DNA from: an uncultured Verrucomicrobiota bacterium
GTDB lineage: Bacteria; Verrucomicrobiota; Verrucomicrobiia; Opitutales; Opitutaceae
Assembly (NCBI GenBank): GCA_903869675.1
Contig: CAIQAB010000015.1
Coordinates: 62,001-126,000, forward strand
Reading direction: 5' to 3'
Length of the DNA stretch: 64,000 nucleotides
Shown here: one piece after another, positions 20,243-29,437 of the stretch
Layout of the letters: every line of letters starts with the position of its first letter
How positions within the stretch are numbered: position 1 is the stretch's first letter
Notes under the pieces: generated by a model
Seen by the model: the letters and a program-made list of their open reading frames with translations, nothing else
Told to the model about the DNA's origin: nothing
Databases searched by the model: none
Translations under genes and position numbers: made by a program

Positions 20243-20274
20243 GAGCGGCATCCCTTCGGGGATGTCGCTTTTTT
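20243..20274 (+). terminator. Intrinsic terminator of glnII
   Basis: AGCGGCATCCC and GGGATGTCGCT pair over 11 bases (one G-U) around a TTCG-type loop, and TTTTTT follows directly. It starts about 20 bases after the glnII stop codon. The next 200 bases, up to the convergent gene at 20481, hold no recognisable feature. Confidence 0.9.
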
Positions 20275-20480
20275 GTGGCCTGATGCCTTTTAGGATCAGG
20301 ACTGCATAGACGAGAAGGAGTGATGGGCTGAGCGAGGTGAATTGCGCGTTCAAACCATTGTCCACATTAGGCATATCAAAACGCAACAAGCAGGGCCCCG
20401 CCGTCGCACAACTTGGTTACCTGCTAATCGCTAGTCCTCTCCATTTTATACCCGACCTGAGTGGATTAACCTCTTTCCGT

Positions 20481-21398
20481 TTACGGCTGCGCAAGGGGAG
20501 AGAGCTGAGCGCATAGCGTTAGCAGCCGCAGGCGCAGGGGGCGGGCGCGGGCGGAGAAAGCGCGTTGCTGGCGTTCGTAGTCGGCGCGGCCCTCGGGGGT
20601 CTCGATCTTGACCGGCAGGAAACCGAGCGCGGCAAGGTCGTAGGGGCTGGCCCGCATGTCCAGTTCGCGGATATCGCGGGCGAGCTCGAAGCAGTCGGCA
20701 ATGAGCTCGGCGGGGGCCAGCGGGACGAGTTTATGGGCCCACTTGTAGAGGTCCATATTGGCGTGCAGGCAACCGGACTGCTCGTGCTCGAGGGTGGTTT
20801 CGCGGGTTAGGGCGAGGCGGTTGAGCGGGCGGGCGGGGGCGGTGAAAAACCGGTAGGCGTCGAAGTGGGTGCAGCGGAGTGGCTGGGCCTCGACGAGGCG
20901 GGCGAGTTCGGCGGGGGGGAAACGCAACGGATACTGGTTGTGGCGAGTCTCGTCGGGGGTCTGGCGGTAGACCATGGCCCACTCGTGCAGACCAAAGCAC
21001 CCGAAGTGGGCGGGGCGGTCGAGGTTGTTGACCAGCAACTCGCGTAGCCAGCGCACGTAGGCGCGGCGTTTTTCAGGGAGGGCATCGGGGCGGAGCGTCA
21101 CGCCGTCTGCAGTCTCGTGGTATTCGGGGTCGCGGAGAAAAATCCGGGCCGCGGGGCCGGAGAGGTTGAAGCCGGGCCCGGGATGCCAGCGGCGCAGCCA
21201 GGCGGGGCGGAAACCGTAGTAGGTGAAAAGGAAATCGTAGACGGGGTGTTTCTCACCGCGGCCGGCCCGCGCTTGATGTGGGTCCGTCCAGGCCCGCACG
21301 CGAGTCTCGTGGGCGCGGGCGCGGGCCTGCCAATCGGCGGCGGGGAGCGCGATGAGCGGCCCGGTGGCGGGGACGGACGGGGCGGCACTCACGTTCAA
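20481..21398 (-). CDS. Conserved protein of uncertain function (family often labelled 3-methyladenine DNA glycosylase)
   Basis: A 305-residue soluble protein. It has the segment EKHPVYDFLFTYYGFRPAWL followed by RRWHPGPG, then GLHEWAMVYR, LRCTHFDAYRFF and LEHEQSGCLHANMDLYKWAHKL. I recognise this from an actinobacterial family whose members carry the label 3-methyladenine DNA glycosylase, apparently without a helix-hairpin-helix or other known glycosylase motif, so I do not assign that activity. Conserved His, Glu, Cys and Asp residues in the HEQSGCLHANMD region could form a metal site. Its start overlaps the gluconokinase stop by four bases, so the two are probably coupled. Confidence 0.6.
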   Translation of the reverse strand: MNVSAAPSVPATGPLIALPAADWQARARAHETRVRAWTDPHQARAGRGEKHPVYDFLFTYYGFRPAWLRRWHPGPGFNLSGPAARIFLRDPEYHETADGVTLRPDALPEKRRAYVRWLRELLVNNLDRPAHFGCFGLHEWAMVYRQTPDETRHNQYPLRFPPAELARLVEAQPLRCTHFDAYRFFTAPARPLNRLALTRETTLEHEQSGCLHANMDLYKWAHKLVPLAPAELIADCFELARDIRELDMRASPYDLAALGFLPVKIETPEGRADYERQQRAFSARARPLRLRLLTLCAQLSPLAQP

Positions 21399-22363
21399 AG
21401 CGCCAGGGTGGCGCGGGTGGCGGCGATTTGGGCTTCGATGGAGAGGGCGAGGGGCACGCGGATGGCGTCTGCCGGGGGCTCGAGATCGGCGAGTTGGCTA
21501 TCGAGCAGAGCCGCAGGCATGAAATGACCGCTGCGGGCGGCGAGGCGGGCGGCGAGTTCCTCCCGGGTGCCTTCCAGGTAAACCAAGCGCATGCGGGGGC
21601 GGTCGGCCCAGAGGCCGTCGCGGTAGGCCTGTTTCAAGGCGGAGCAGGCGAGCACGAGGGGGCGCCCGGCGGTGAGGTGGCCCTCGATCAAGGCGCGCAG
21701 GGCGGCGAGCCATGGGGCGCGGTCGGCGTCGTCGAGTGGGGTGCCTGCGCGCATTTTGGCGAGGTTGGCGGCACGGTGGTGATCGTCAGCATCGGCGAAG
21801 TCCCAACCGAGGGCGGCGGCGAGGGCGCGGCCATGGGTGGTCTTGCCGGCACCGGAGACACCCATGATCACGATCACAAGCGGCTTTACCTCCCACGCGC
21901 GGGTGGCGATGGGGTCGCGACCCTCGTCAAAGTCGATGTAATCAAACATCGTTTCGATGGGGCGGCCGGCGACGGCGGGTTCGGCGGCGCGCTGGGCGAG
22001 GATGACGGCGCCGGCATCGCGCCAGCCGCGTTTACTCAGGAAGGAGCTAAAGATTTCGCACTCTTCGTCGGTGCGCGGCGGGTGGCCGGCGGCGATGGCG
22101 CGGGCCTCGACCCAGGCGAGGTGCTCGGCGTCGCTGGCGGCGGGTTCAGCGCGCATGCGGGCCGATATATCGGCGAAGGGCACGCGCAGGAAACGGCAGA
22201 TCCGTCCGTCAAAGACGGTGGGTTTGGCGTCGCCGAGATTATCCAGATAATCAGCGGGCAGGGCGCCGGCGGCGTGCAGGCGGATCTTGTCGAGCAGGCG
22301 CCCGAAATAGACGAGGCGACCCACGCGGGCGTAGGGACTGCGGAGACCGGGCACTGAGGGCAT
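21395..22363 (-). CDS. Fusion of a DUF5069 domain with gluconokinase
   Basis: The 322-residue product has two parts. Residues 1-145 match DUF5069: LRSPYARVGRLVYFGRLLDK, ADYLDNLGDAKPTVFDGR, CRFLRVPF and FLSKRGWRD. Residues 165-322 are a GntK-type gluconokinase with P-loop GVSGAGKTT, DADDHHRAANLAKMRAGTPL, CSALKQAYRD and YLEGTREELAARL. Gluconokinase makes 6-phosphogluconate from gluconate. The start is the ATG at 22363 (MPSVPG); the frame is open further upstream but reads as low-complexity. The role of DUF5069 is unknown; it occurs alone in many Verrucomicrobiota, so the fusion may link sugar kinase activity to it. Confidence 0.85.
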   Translation of the reverse strand: MPSVPGLRSPYARVGRLVYFGRLLDKIRLHAAGALPADYLDNLGDAKPTVFDGRICRFLRVPFADISARMRAEPAASDAEHLAWVEARAIAAGHPPRTDEECEIFSSFLSKRGWRDAGAVILAQRAAEPAVAGRPIETMFDYIDFDEGRDPIATRAWEVKPLVIVIMGVSGAGKTTHGRALAAALGWDFADADDHHRAANLAKMRAGTPLDDADRAPWLAALRALIEGHLTAGRPLVLACSALKQAYRDGLWADRPRMRLVYLEGTREELAARLAARSGHFMPAALLDSQLADLEPPADAIRVPLALSIEAQIAATRATLAL

Positions 22364-22418
22364 GGGACGGAGGGAAAAGCGGAAAGCGGAAAAGCTAAAA
22401 CGCGCAAATTTGGGTGGG

Positions 22419-23171
22419 CTAGGGGAGTTTTTCCAGACCCAGGAGGAACTCGCGGTTGCCATCGGTGCCGGTGATGGGGCTGTCCATTGTGGCGATGAGG
22501 CGGGCGCGGGGCAGTTGTTCGACGGCGTAGGCGCGGATATCATCGAGCACGCGTTGCTGCACGGCGGGGTCGCGGATGATGCCCTGACCTTTATCCACCT
22601 CGGCCTTGCCGGCTTCGAACTGGGGTTTCACCAGAGCTACGAGCGTGCCGCCGGGGCGAAGCGCAGGCCAGACGGCGGGCAGGACGCTGCGGAGGGAAAT
22701 GAAGGATAGGTCCATCACCAAGGCGTCGTAGGCAGGGCGGGGAAGCGTGGCGGGGTCCAGGTGGCGGGCGTTGACCTGTTCGAGGTTGGTCACGCGCGGG
22801 TCGGCGAGGAGTTTACCGTGGAGCTGGGCGCGACCGACGTCGATGCAGGTCACGGATGCGGCGCCGGCTTGGAGGGCGCAATCGGTGAAGCCTCCGGTGG
22901 ATGCGCCGACGTCCAGCACGTGGGCCCCGTGCAAGTCGAGCGCATGGGCGTCGAGCCAGCCTTGGAGTTTTTCGCCGCCACGCGACACGAAGCGGTCGGC
23001 TTGGACGAGAAACACGGGGAAATCGGCGGGGTATTCACGGCCGGGTTTATCGAGACGCTCGGTGCCGGCGCGGACGAGGCCGGCCATGACGTAGGCCTTG
23101 GCCTTGGCCCGGGTGGGGGCGAGGCCGCGGGTGACGAGCAGTTCGTCGAGGCGGAGTTTGGCGGCGGGCAT
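22419..23171 (-). CDS. tlyA: TlyA family rRNA (cytidine-2'-O)-methyltransferase
   Basis: The 250-residue product begins with an S4 RNA-binding domain ([20 protein letters not shown]) and continues with an FtsJ-like methyltransferase: [31 protein letters not shown] (SAM site), [10 protein letters not shown] and [12 protein letters not shown]. Family members methylate rRNA and some have been linked to haemolysin activity. ATG 23171 was chosen; the upstream reading frame to 23357 is not S4-like. It is 56 bases upstream of the DUF5069-gluconokinase fusion. Confidence 0.93.
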   Translation of the reverse strand: MPAAKLRLDELLVTRGLAPTRAKAKAYVMAGLVRAGTERLDKPGREYPADFPVFLVQADRFVSRGGEKLQGWLDAHALDLHGAHVLDVGASTGGFTDCALQAGAASVTCIDVGRAQLHGKLLADPRVTNLEQVNARHLDPATLPRPAYDALVMDLSFISLRSVLPAVWPALRPGGTLVALVKPQFEAGKAEVDKGQGIIRDPAVQQRVLDDIRAYAVEQLPRARLIATMDSPITGTDGNREFLLGLEKLP

Positions 23172-23417
23172 GGGAGGCAGCGCCAGCCAAGCACGGCCGC
23201 GAGCGAGTTTACACGAACGAACTGCGCCGCTTGTGCGAAAACGAAAGATTGCGACGCACGCAGGCTTGCTGCGGCGGGGCGAAGGCTCGTCGCAGTTTGA
23301 TATGCCGATGGTTGGCCATGGGTCATTGCCTTGGCGAGAATACGAGTGACCGCTCATTTTGCGGCGTGCTTGAGGAGGCGTGGCTTTCGGCGTAGGTTAC
23401 CCCTATCTTTTATCCTT

Positions 23418-23987
23418 ATGCCGATTTATGAGTATTATTGTCCTAGAAATCATACAGTCTACCAGTTCTTCGCTCGCAGTCTGACCCAGGGGCGGATCAC
23501 GCCGAAGTGCCCGGAAAATCCGCGCTGGCCGCTGCGGCGGGTGCTCTCGCAGTTTGCCTTCACGGGGCGCGCGCATGAGCCTAACGAAACCGGCGCCGGT
23601 GTGTCGGAGGGAGACTCGGGGGATGATGCGCGGATGGAGGCCGCGATGGGCGCGATGGAGAAAGAGTTCTCGTCGATGGACGAGAATGATCCCCGCGCCA
23701 TGGCGCGCATGATGCGGCGCATGTCCGAGCTGACTGGCGAGAAAATCGATGGGGAGATGGAGGAGGTGGTGCGCAAGCTCGAGGAGGGCGTCGATCCAGA
23801 GGCTTTAGAGGAAAAGCTGGGCGTGGGCGCGGGTGGCCCCGAGGGCGGAGAAGACGATCCTTACGGCGAGAGCCCGGGTGCAGGGTCAGCCACCGAAGCG
23901 GAAAAAAAAGAGAACCGCATGCGTTACAAGCTGCGGCGGGCGTTAACCGAGCCCCGGCGCGACCCAAAGCTTTACGATTACGAGTAG
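23418..23987 (+). CDS. FmdB-like protein with a degenerate zinc ribbon
   Basis: The 189-residue product starts MPIYEYYCPRNH, the signature N-terminus of FmdB/regulatory zinc-ribbon proteins. The usual CxxC pairs are reduced to one Cys-x3-His and one Cys (PKCPEN). The remainder is acidic and helical (MEAAMGAMEKEFSSMDEND, and MRRMSELTGEKIDG), ending RRDPKLYDYE. FmdB proteins are putative regulators; the altered metal site makes that uncertain here. ATG 23418 begins the motif; an upstream in-frame start at 23331 reads as non-coding. It lies 17 bases before the inositol-phosphatase-family gene. Confidence 0.75.
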   Translation: MPIYEYYCPRNHTVYQFFARSLTQGRITPKCPENPRWPLRRVLSQFAFTGRAHEPNETGAGVSEGDSGDDARMEAAMGAMEKEFSSMDENDPRAMARMMRRMSELTGEKIDGEMEEVVRKLEEGVDPEALEEKLGVGAGGPEGGEDDPYGESPGAGSATEAEKKENRMRYKLRRALTEPRRDPKLYDYE

Positions 23988-24004
23988 AGCGCCACGCTGC
24001 CGTC

Positions 24005-24799
24005 ATGTCGTCTCCCGAGGTTTTTTCCCGCATCGCCGCCGCCAAGGCCGCCGTCCTCGCGCGGACGGACTTCATGCACCGCGAATTCGGCCAAGTGGCG
24101 AGCGAGTGGAAAGCCGACGGCTCGCGCGTGACCTCCGCCGATATTGCGATTTCGCAGGACATCTTCCGCGAGCTCGGCGCGCAATTCCCGGGCGACGAAT
24201 TGCTCAGCGAAGAACTCGGCGACGGCTCCGCGCCGATCACCTTGCGCGCACGTTTCGCCTGGGTGCTGGATCCGATCGATGGGACCAATAACTTCGCCGC
24301 TGGTATTCCCTTCTGCGCTATATCCCTCGCTCTGCTCGAAAATGGCGTGCCGGTGTATGGCGTGGTCTACGACCTCTCCCGTCGCACGTTGATGCATGGC
24401 GGGCCGGGAATCGGCGCATGGGACGGCGACCGCGCGGTGCGTGTGAACACCGAGACTCCGGCCGGGCGGCGCACACTGGGGTTTCACAGCCCGATGGATC
24501 GGAGCTTTTCGTCTCATGCGACCCTGCTGGTGGAGCGTTACAAGATCCGCGGGCTGGGGAGCAGCACGCTGCACCTCGCTTATGTAGGGGCGGGGCTGAT
24601 CGACGCGGTGGTCGACCACAACGTAAAGGTATGGGACATCGCGGCTGCGGTGCCCCTTTGCCAGGGCGCGGGCGGCGAGGTGCGTTACCTGCGCGCGCCG
24701 CTTTTTCCGCTCGAGGTTTTTGATCTCAATATGGCGCGCGTGCCTTTCGTCGCGGGGGCGCCGAAGGCATGCGACGAGCTCACGGTCCTGCTGGCCTAA
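24005..24799 (+). CDS. Inositol monophosphatase family protein
   Basis: A 264-residue Mg-dependent sugar or inositol phosphatase fold. The motifs are ELLSEELGDG (first metal glutamate), WVLDPIDGTNNFAAGIPF (metal-binding Asp residues) and VKVWDIAAAVPLCQGAGG (C-terminal metal Asp). Substrates in the family include inositol phosphates, fructose-1,6-bisphosphate and 3'-phosphoadenosine; the sequence does not decide among these. It is convergent with tsaE (19 bases). Confidence 0.9.
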   Translation: MSSPEVFSRIAAAKAAVLARTDFMHREFGQVASEWKADGSRVTSADIAISQDIFRELGAQFPGDELLSEELGDGSAPITLRARFAWVLDPIDGTNNFAAGIPFCAISLALLENGVPVYGVVYDLSRRTLMHGGPGIGAWDGDRAVRVNTETPAGRRTLGFHSPMDRSFSSHATLLVERYKIRGLGSSTLHLAYVGAGLIDAVVDHNVKVWDIAAAVPLCQGAGGEVRYLRAPLFPLEVFDLNMARVPFVAGAPKACDELTVLLA

Positions 24800-24817
24800 C
24801 GAATGCAAAATCGAAGC

Positions 24818-25267
24818 CTACGGGCGCAGGCGCAGGGTGTGCTTGCGCTCGGTGCCGGGGGTGTGACCTAGGTCCAGATGCAGCGCGCCGGGTGGCAGCC
24901 AGCCGGCGACTTTTTCCGGCCATTCGACGGCTAGCCACCAAGGGGGGATTAGGAAATCCTCAATCATCAGGCCGGTCAGCTGCGCGCCGCAATCGAGCCG
25001 GTAGGCGTCGAGGTGCACCAAGGTGTGACCAGCGCCGCGGTGGAGGGTGAAAATATTAAACGTCGGGCTGGTTACGGCTTCATGTATGCCTAGGCCAGTG
25101 GCGAAACCCTGCACGAAAGTCGTCTTGCCTGCGCCGAGGTCGCCGTGGAGGGCGAGCACGGAGCCCGGGGGCAGCGCGGATGCGAGGCGGGCGGCGTAGG
25201 CACGGGTAGCCTCGGCCGAAGCGGTGACGACGCCGGCGCGGAGTTCAGCCAAAATGCGCGAAGCCAT
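24818..25267 (-). CDS. tsaE: tRNA threonylcarbamoyladenosine biosynthesis ATPase
   Basis: TsaE is the ATPase of the TsaBDE complex that makes t6A37 in tRNA. The 149-residue product contains a Walker A ([20 protein letters not shown]), [17 protein letters not shown] and a Walker B-like LAVEWPEK segment. Its first 23 bases overlap the end of thiL, implying coupled translation. tsaB and tsaD are not in the window. Confidence 0.93.
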   Translation of the reverse strand: MASRILAELRAGVVTASAEATRAYAARLASALPPGSVLALHGDLGAGKTTFVQGFATGLGIHEAVTSPTFNIFTLHRGAGHTLVHLDAYRLDCGAQLTGLMIEDFLIPPWWLAVEWPEKVAGWLPPGALHLDLGHTPGTERKHTLRLRP

Positions 25268-26189
25268 GGTGGGCGGAGAGGTCGATGGTTCCGTCGGACG
25301 GCGCTCCAGCGGGTTCGAGGCGGCCGATCACGGTGAGCGGGACGCGGGAAAACTTTTTGCGCCAGGCGGCGACCAGGCGGCGGGCGTCAGCAGGATCGCC
25401 GCGCAGGGTGAAGAGGAGCTCGTAATCCTCGCCGTCCCCCAACGCCGCGCGGAGGTCCTGTCCGGGACGTATGGGCAGCAGGTCGCCAAACAGGGCGGCT
25501 CGGGCACGCGCCGGGGTCAGGGCATGGACGTCTTTGGCCAAGCCGTCGCTCAGGTCCATCATGGCGGAGACCTCGGAGCGACCGGCCAGCCAAGCGCCCT
25601 CGGCCAGACGCGGGGTGAACTTCCAGTGGTGGCCCGACATCAGACTGCCGCCGAGCACGCCGGTGACAGCGATAAAGTCGCCGACGCGAGCCCCGGCGCG
25701 CGTGAGCACGCGGGGGCCGGTGGAGTGGCCGAGCAGGGTGAGGGTGGCGACGAGGCCGCCCCGGTGGGTGGCGAGGTCGCCGCCGACGAGCGGCACGCCA
25801 TGGCGGCGGGCGGTGGCAGCGAGGCCCCGATAGAAGCCCTCCAGCCACTCGAGCCGCACACGGGGATCGAGGGCGAGGGCAACCACGGCGGCGTCGGGCC
25901 GTCCGCCCATCGCGGCGATGTCGGACAGGTTGCGCGAAAGTAGCTTTTGGCCGACGGCCCGGGGGGCGACGGCGTCATCGAAGTGCTCGCCGTAAATCAC
26001 CGGATCCACCGTAACGAGCGGGGCGCGATTCCGGCCGGTGCGGGGAACGGGCAGGCAGGCGCAGTCGTCGCCCATGCCGTGGGGGGCGGCGGGCATGGCG
26101 GAGCCTAGCCAGCGGCGGATACGCGGCAGCAGTTTTTGTTCGCCGAGGGCCGCGATAGTTGCGGAGGGGATATCGGAAAAGGGATGCAC
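25245..26189 (-). CDS. thiL: Thiamine-monophosphate kinase
   Basis: ThiL phosphorylates thiamine monophosphate to the active diphosphate. The 314-residue product shows GMGDDCACL (metal and ATP site), [36 protein letters not shown] and [12 protein letters not shown], followed by GEDYELLFT. No thiamine riboswitch is apparent in the short gap to the preceding CPBP gene. It lies 11 bases after that gene and overlaps tsaE by 23 bases. Confidence 0.95.
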   Translation of the reverse strand: MHPFSDIPSATIAALGEQKLLPRIRRWLGSAMPAAPHGMGDDCACLPVPRTGRNRAPLVTVDPVIYGEHFDDAVAPRAVGQKLLSRNLSDIAAMGGRPDAAVVALALDPRVRLEWLEGFYRGLAATARRHGVPLVGGDLATHRGGLVATLTLLGHSTGPRVLTRAGARVGDFIAVTGVLGGSLMSGHHWKFTPRLAEGAWLAGRSEVSAMMDLSDGLAKDVHALTPARARAALFGDLLPIRPGQDLRAALGDGEDYELLFTLRGDPADARRLVAAWRKKFSRVPLTVIGRLEPAGAPSDGTIDLSAHHGFAHFG

Positions 26190-26200
26190 GCGAACCGAGT

Positions 26201-27085
26201 TTAGACGGGGTAACCGGCGAGGATAAGCAGGACCGTGTTTAGGTTAAACAAGGCGTGGGCAGTGATGGGCACGAGCGGATGTCCGCAGCGTTCGTAAGCG
26301 AGCGCCAGGCAGACGGCCAGGACCACGATGGGCAGAGACACCGCGAGGTTGCCATGGAGCAGGGCAAAACCAGCTGCGGGAAGGAAGAGGGCGACACCGC
26401 GTAGCGAGCGGGTGCGGATCCAGCGGAAAAGACCAATGCGGAAGACCATTTCCTCGGTGACCGGCGCGATCAGAACTGCCAGAACCAGCATGATCACGAG
26501 TGACGGAGTGTCGCCAGAGCGCGCGAAAAGCGCGACCAGATCTTGGGGCGGGGCAGGGATATCGAGGCGGCTGAGCAAGCCCTGCCAACCTAGATTTACC
26601 AGCCAAACCACAGGAAGTAGAGCGAGGAAAGCCAGCCCGCCTTCGCGGAATGCGCCGGCGGTGGACAAAGCGGGGGAGGTTACGGGAGCCGCGGTTCCAG
26701 CTATCGGTTCGTCGCCGCGCCTGGAGGGACGGAGATGCCAGAACCAAGCGTGGCCGAGGCCGGCGAGAGCGCCGAGTTGGACGCCTGCGCCGGTGAGGGC
26801 ATGGAAACGTCCGAGTGAGCCGTCGGCCGGGGCGGGAAACCAGCGGCTGGCGATAAAACTGACGACGATGTGGAAAATCATCGCACCACCGAACGCGAAA
26901 GCGGCGCCGAGGAACAGTTCGCTGGCGCGAAACGGCGAGGACGTGAGGCGGTTGGGGGCGATGCCGACGAAGCGCGCAGGGAGGGAGCGAACGCGCGCGG
27001 CCAGAATCGCACAGCCGGCGAGCAAGAGCACCATCTGGAGGCCGAGAACGGCGGAGAGGGCTGGCGTAAAGACTAGGTCGGGCAC
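26201..27085 (-). CDS. CPBP (CaaX-type) intramembrane glutamic endopeptidase
   Basis: A polytopic membrane protein of about 294 residues. The last third has the three family motifs: EEMVFRIGLF (EExxxR), FALLHGN (FxxxH) and HALFN (HxxxN). The first third holds hydrophobic helices (AVLGLQMVLLLAGCAILAARV; AAFAFGGAMIFHIVVSFIA). The start chosen is GTG 27085; the frame is open to 27292, but that would overlap pyrC by more than 120 bases. These proteases cut within membranes and may modify signal or bacteriocin-like peptides; the target is unknown. Confidence 0.85.
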   Translation of the reverse strand: MPDLVFTPALSAVLGLQMVLLLAGCAILAARVRSLPARFVGIAPNRLTSSPFRASELFLGAAFAFGGAMIFHIVVSFIASRWFPAPADGSLGRFHALTGAGVQLGALAGLGHAWFWHLRPSRRGDEPIAGTAAPVTSPALSTAGAFREGGLAFLALLPVVWLVNLGWQGLLSRLDIPAPPQDLVALFARSGDTPSLVIMLVLAVLIAPVTEEMVFRIGLFRWIRTRSLRGVALFLPAAGFALLHGNLAVSLPIVVLAVCLALAYERCGHPLVPITAHALFNLNTVLLILAGYPV

Positions 27086-27164
27086 GTGGGGTGGAAGGTC
27101 AGTCGGAGAGGACCGCGAGGATGCGAGAGCGACGCTTGCTTTCCGGGGCCGAACTCGCGGCGGA

Positions 27165-28460
27165 TCAGGCTGGGAGGAATTCGCCGTTGGCGAACACTGG
27201 CCGACCTGCGACGTAGGTGTGACGCACGCGGCCGCGAAGCTTTTGTCCATTCCAGGGACTGTTGCGGGATTTGGAAAAGCCAGCGGACGCATCGTAAGTC
27301 CACTCGGCCTCGGGATCGAAGAGCACGAGGTCGGCGGGAGCGCCGGCGGCGAGGGTGCCGGCGGGGAGCTTCAGCAACTCGGCGGGCTTGCGGGTCCAGA
27401 GGTCGACCAGGGTCGTGAGACTGAAACCGTTTTGGCGAACGAGCACCTCGAGCGTGACGGCGAGCGCGGTCTCGAGGCCTAGGATGCCGTTGGGTGCGAG
27501 GTCAAACTCACGGTCCTTCTCGTCGGGCGTGTGGGGGGCGTGGTCGGTGGCGAGAATATCCAAGGTGCCGTCGCGCAGGCCGGCGATCAGGGCCACGCGA
27601 TCCTCCTCGGTGCGAAGAGGCGGGTTCATCTTGAAATGGGTATCGTAGGTGGCGAGGGCGTCGTCGGTGAGGGCGAGGTGGTGGGGACAGGCCTCGGCGG
27701 TGACGCGCACGCCGCGACTCTTGGCGCGGCGGAGCACTTCGACGGCATTGCGTGACGACACATGCTGCATGTGGATGTGGGCGCCGGTGTATTCGGAGAG
27801 GATGCAGTTGCGCGCGACGATCAGGTCCTCGGCGGCGTTGGGCCAACCCTTAAGCCCGAGTTTCACGGACATGGCGCCCTCGTTCATCACGGCGCCAACG
27901 GTCATGGAGTGGTCCTGGCAATGGTCCATGAGAGGCAGGTCGAACATCTTCGCGTATTCGCAGGCGCGGCGCATCAATTCATTCGACTGCACGCAATCGC
28001 CGTCGTCGGTGATGGCGATCACCCCGGCACGTTTCAGTGAGCCGATGGGGGCGAGGGCCTGCCCCTTCATGCCTACGGTGATGCAACCGGTCGGGTAGAC
28101 GTGGACGGCGGCGGAGCGGGCGGCGGAATCCTTGATCAGCTGGATAGTGCCGGCGTTGTCCGCTACCGGGGCGGTATTCGGCATGCAGACGACACTGGTG
28201 AAGCCACCGGCGGCGGCGGCGCGGGAGCCGGACTCGATGGTTTCCTTGTGGGTCTGGCCGGGCTCGCGGAAGTGAACGTGCACATCGATCAGACCGGGGG
28301 CGGCGACGAGGCCGCCGGCGTTGAAGCTCTCGGCGGAGGCAAGTTCGGCGGCGGACGGGCGGGCGATGAAAACGCCGTCGCGGATAAAGAGGTCGCCGAC
28401 GGCATCGCGGCCGGAAGCGGGATCGATAACGCGGGCGTGGGTGATGTGGAGGAGAGGCAT
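27165..28460 (-). CDS. pyrC: Dihydroorotase
   Basis: PyrC closes carbamoyl-aspartate to dihydroorotate in pyrimidine synthesis. The 431-residue product has the class I metal motif LIDVHVHFREPGQTHKE, GGFTSVVCMPNTAP, HMQHVSS, and the DHAPH motif that ends the metal site. It follows pyrB by 22 bases in a pyrR-pyrB-pyrC cluster. Confidence 0.96.
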   Translation of the reverse strand: MPLLHITHARVIDPASGRDAVGDLFIRDGVFIARPSAAELASAESFNAGGLVAAPGLIDVHVHFREPGQTHKETIESGSRAAAAGGFTSVVCMPNTAPVADNAGTIQLIKDSAARSAAVHVYPTGCITVGMKGQALAPIGSLKRAGVIAITDDGDCVQSNELMRRACEYAKMFDLPLMDHCQDHSMTVGAVMNEGAMSVKLGLKGWPNAAEDLIVARNCILSEYTGAHIHMQHVSSRNAVEVLRRAKSRGVRVTAEACPHHLALTDDALATYDTHFKMNPPLRTEEDRVALIAGLRDGTLDILATDHAPHTPDEKDREFDLAPNGILGLETALAVTLEVLVRQNGFSLTTLVDLWTRKPAELLKLPAGTLAAGAPADLVLFDPEAEWTYDASAGFSKSRNSPWNGQKLRGRVRHTYVAGRPVFANGEFLPA

Positions 28461-28482
28461 CGTGGCGAAAAGGGAAGGGCGC

Positions 28483-29427
28483 TTATTCGGCCGGCGTGAC
28501 GGCTTCGGGCCGGCCGCCGGCGCAGAGATATAAACAGGCCATGCGGACGGCGATGCCGTTGGTGACCTGGTCGAGAATCACACTGCGGTCGCCATCGGCG
28601 AGGTCGCTATCGATCTCGACGCCGCGATTGATCGGGCCGGGGTGCATGATGATGGCGTTCGGGTGGAGCCATCCGGCGCGGGTGCGGTTTAAACCGAACA
28701 TAGATGTGTATTCTCCGAGGCTGGGGAACATGGAGGCGGTCTGCCGCTCGTGCTGTATGCGCAGGAGCATCACCACCTCGGCGTCGGCGAGGGCGGAGCG
28801 CAGGTCGTGAGATACGTTGACCCCGAGGCTGCGCAGTGACTCGGGCACGAGAGTGGAGGGACCGCACAGGGTAACGTCGGCACCGAACTTCACCAGGGCA
28901 TGGATATTGGAGCGGGCGACCCGGCTGAAGAGGATGTCTCCAAGGATGACAACGCGGCGGCCCCGCAGAGAACCGAGGCGCTCCTTCATTGTGAAGGTGT
29001 CGAGCAGGCCTTGGGTGGGGTGTTCGTGCGAGCCGTCCCCGGCGTTGATGACGGGGATATCGAGGATGCGCGACAGGTAGAGCGGGGAGCCGGCGCAGTT
29101 ATGGCGGATGACGATCATGTCCGCGCCGAGGGCGGCGATATTTTCCGCGGTGTCGCGCAGCGTTTCCCCCTTGGTGGTGGAGGAGCTGGCGGCATCGAAG
29201 GAAATAACGTCCGCGCTGAGGCGCTTCGCGGCCATATCGAAGGCCATGCGGGTGCGGGTGCTGGGCTCAAGGAACAGGTTGACGATCGTCTTGCCGCGTA
29301 GGGCGGGGATTTTTTTAACCGAGCGTCCGAGCACCTTTTTAAAGGCGGCGGCGACGGTGTGTATTTGCTCCAGTTCGGCGAGCGAGAGCTCCTCGAGCGT
29401 GATCAGGTGGCGGCGGTTCCAGGACAT
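28483..29427 (-). CDS. pyrB: Aspartate carbamoyltransferase catalytic subunit
   Basis: ATCase joins carbamoyl phosphate and aspartate. The 314-residue product has the substrate motifs [13 protein letters not shown] (carbamoyl phosphate site), [22 protein letters not shown] and [11 protein letters not shown], and the aspartate-binding MLLRIQHER region. ATG 29427 gives [14 protein letters not shown]; the longer frame to 29589 would overlap pyrR. It lies 10 bases after pyrR. Confidence 0.96.
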   Translation of the reverse strand: MSWNRRHLITLEELSLAELEQIHTVAAAFKKVLGRSVKKIPALRGKTIVNLFLEPSTRTRMAFDMAAKRLSADVISFDAASSSTTKGETLRDTAENIAALGADMIVIRHNCAGSPLYLSRILDIPVINAGDGSHEHPTQGLLDTFTMKERLGSLRGRRVVILGDILFSRVARSNIHALVKFGADVTLCGPSTLVPESLRSLGVNVSHDLRSALADAEVVMLLRIQHERQTASMFPSLGEYTSMFGLNRTRAGWLHPNAIIMHPGPINRGVEIDSDLADGDRSVILDQVTNGIAVRMACLYLCAGGRPEAVTPAE

Positions 29428-29437
29428 CGGTGAAGGT

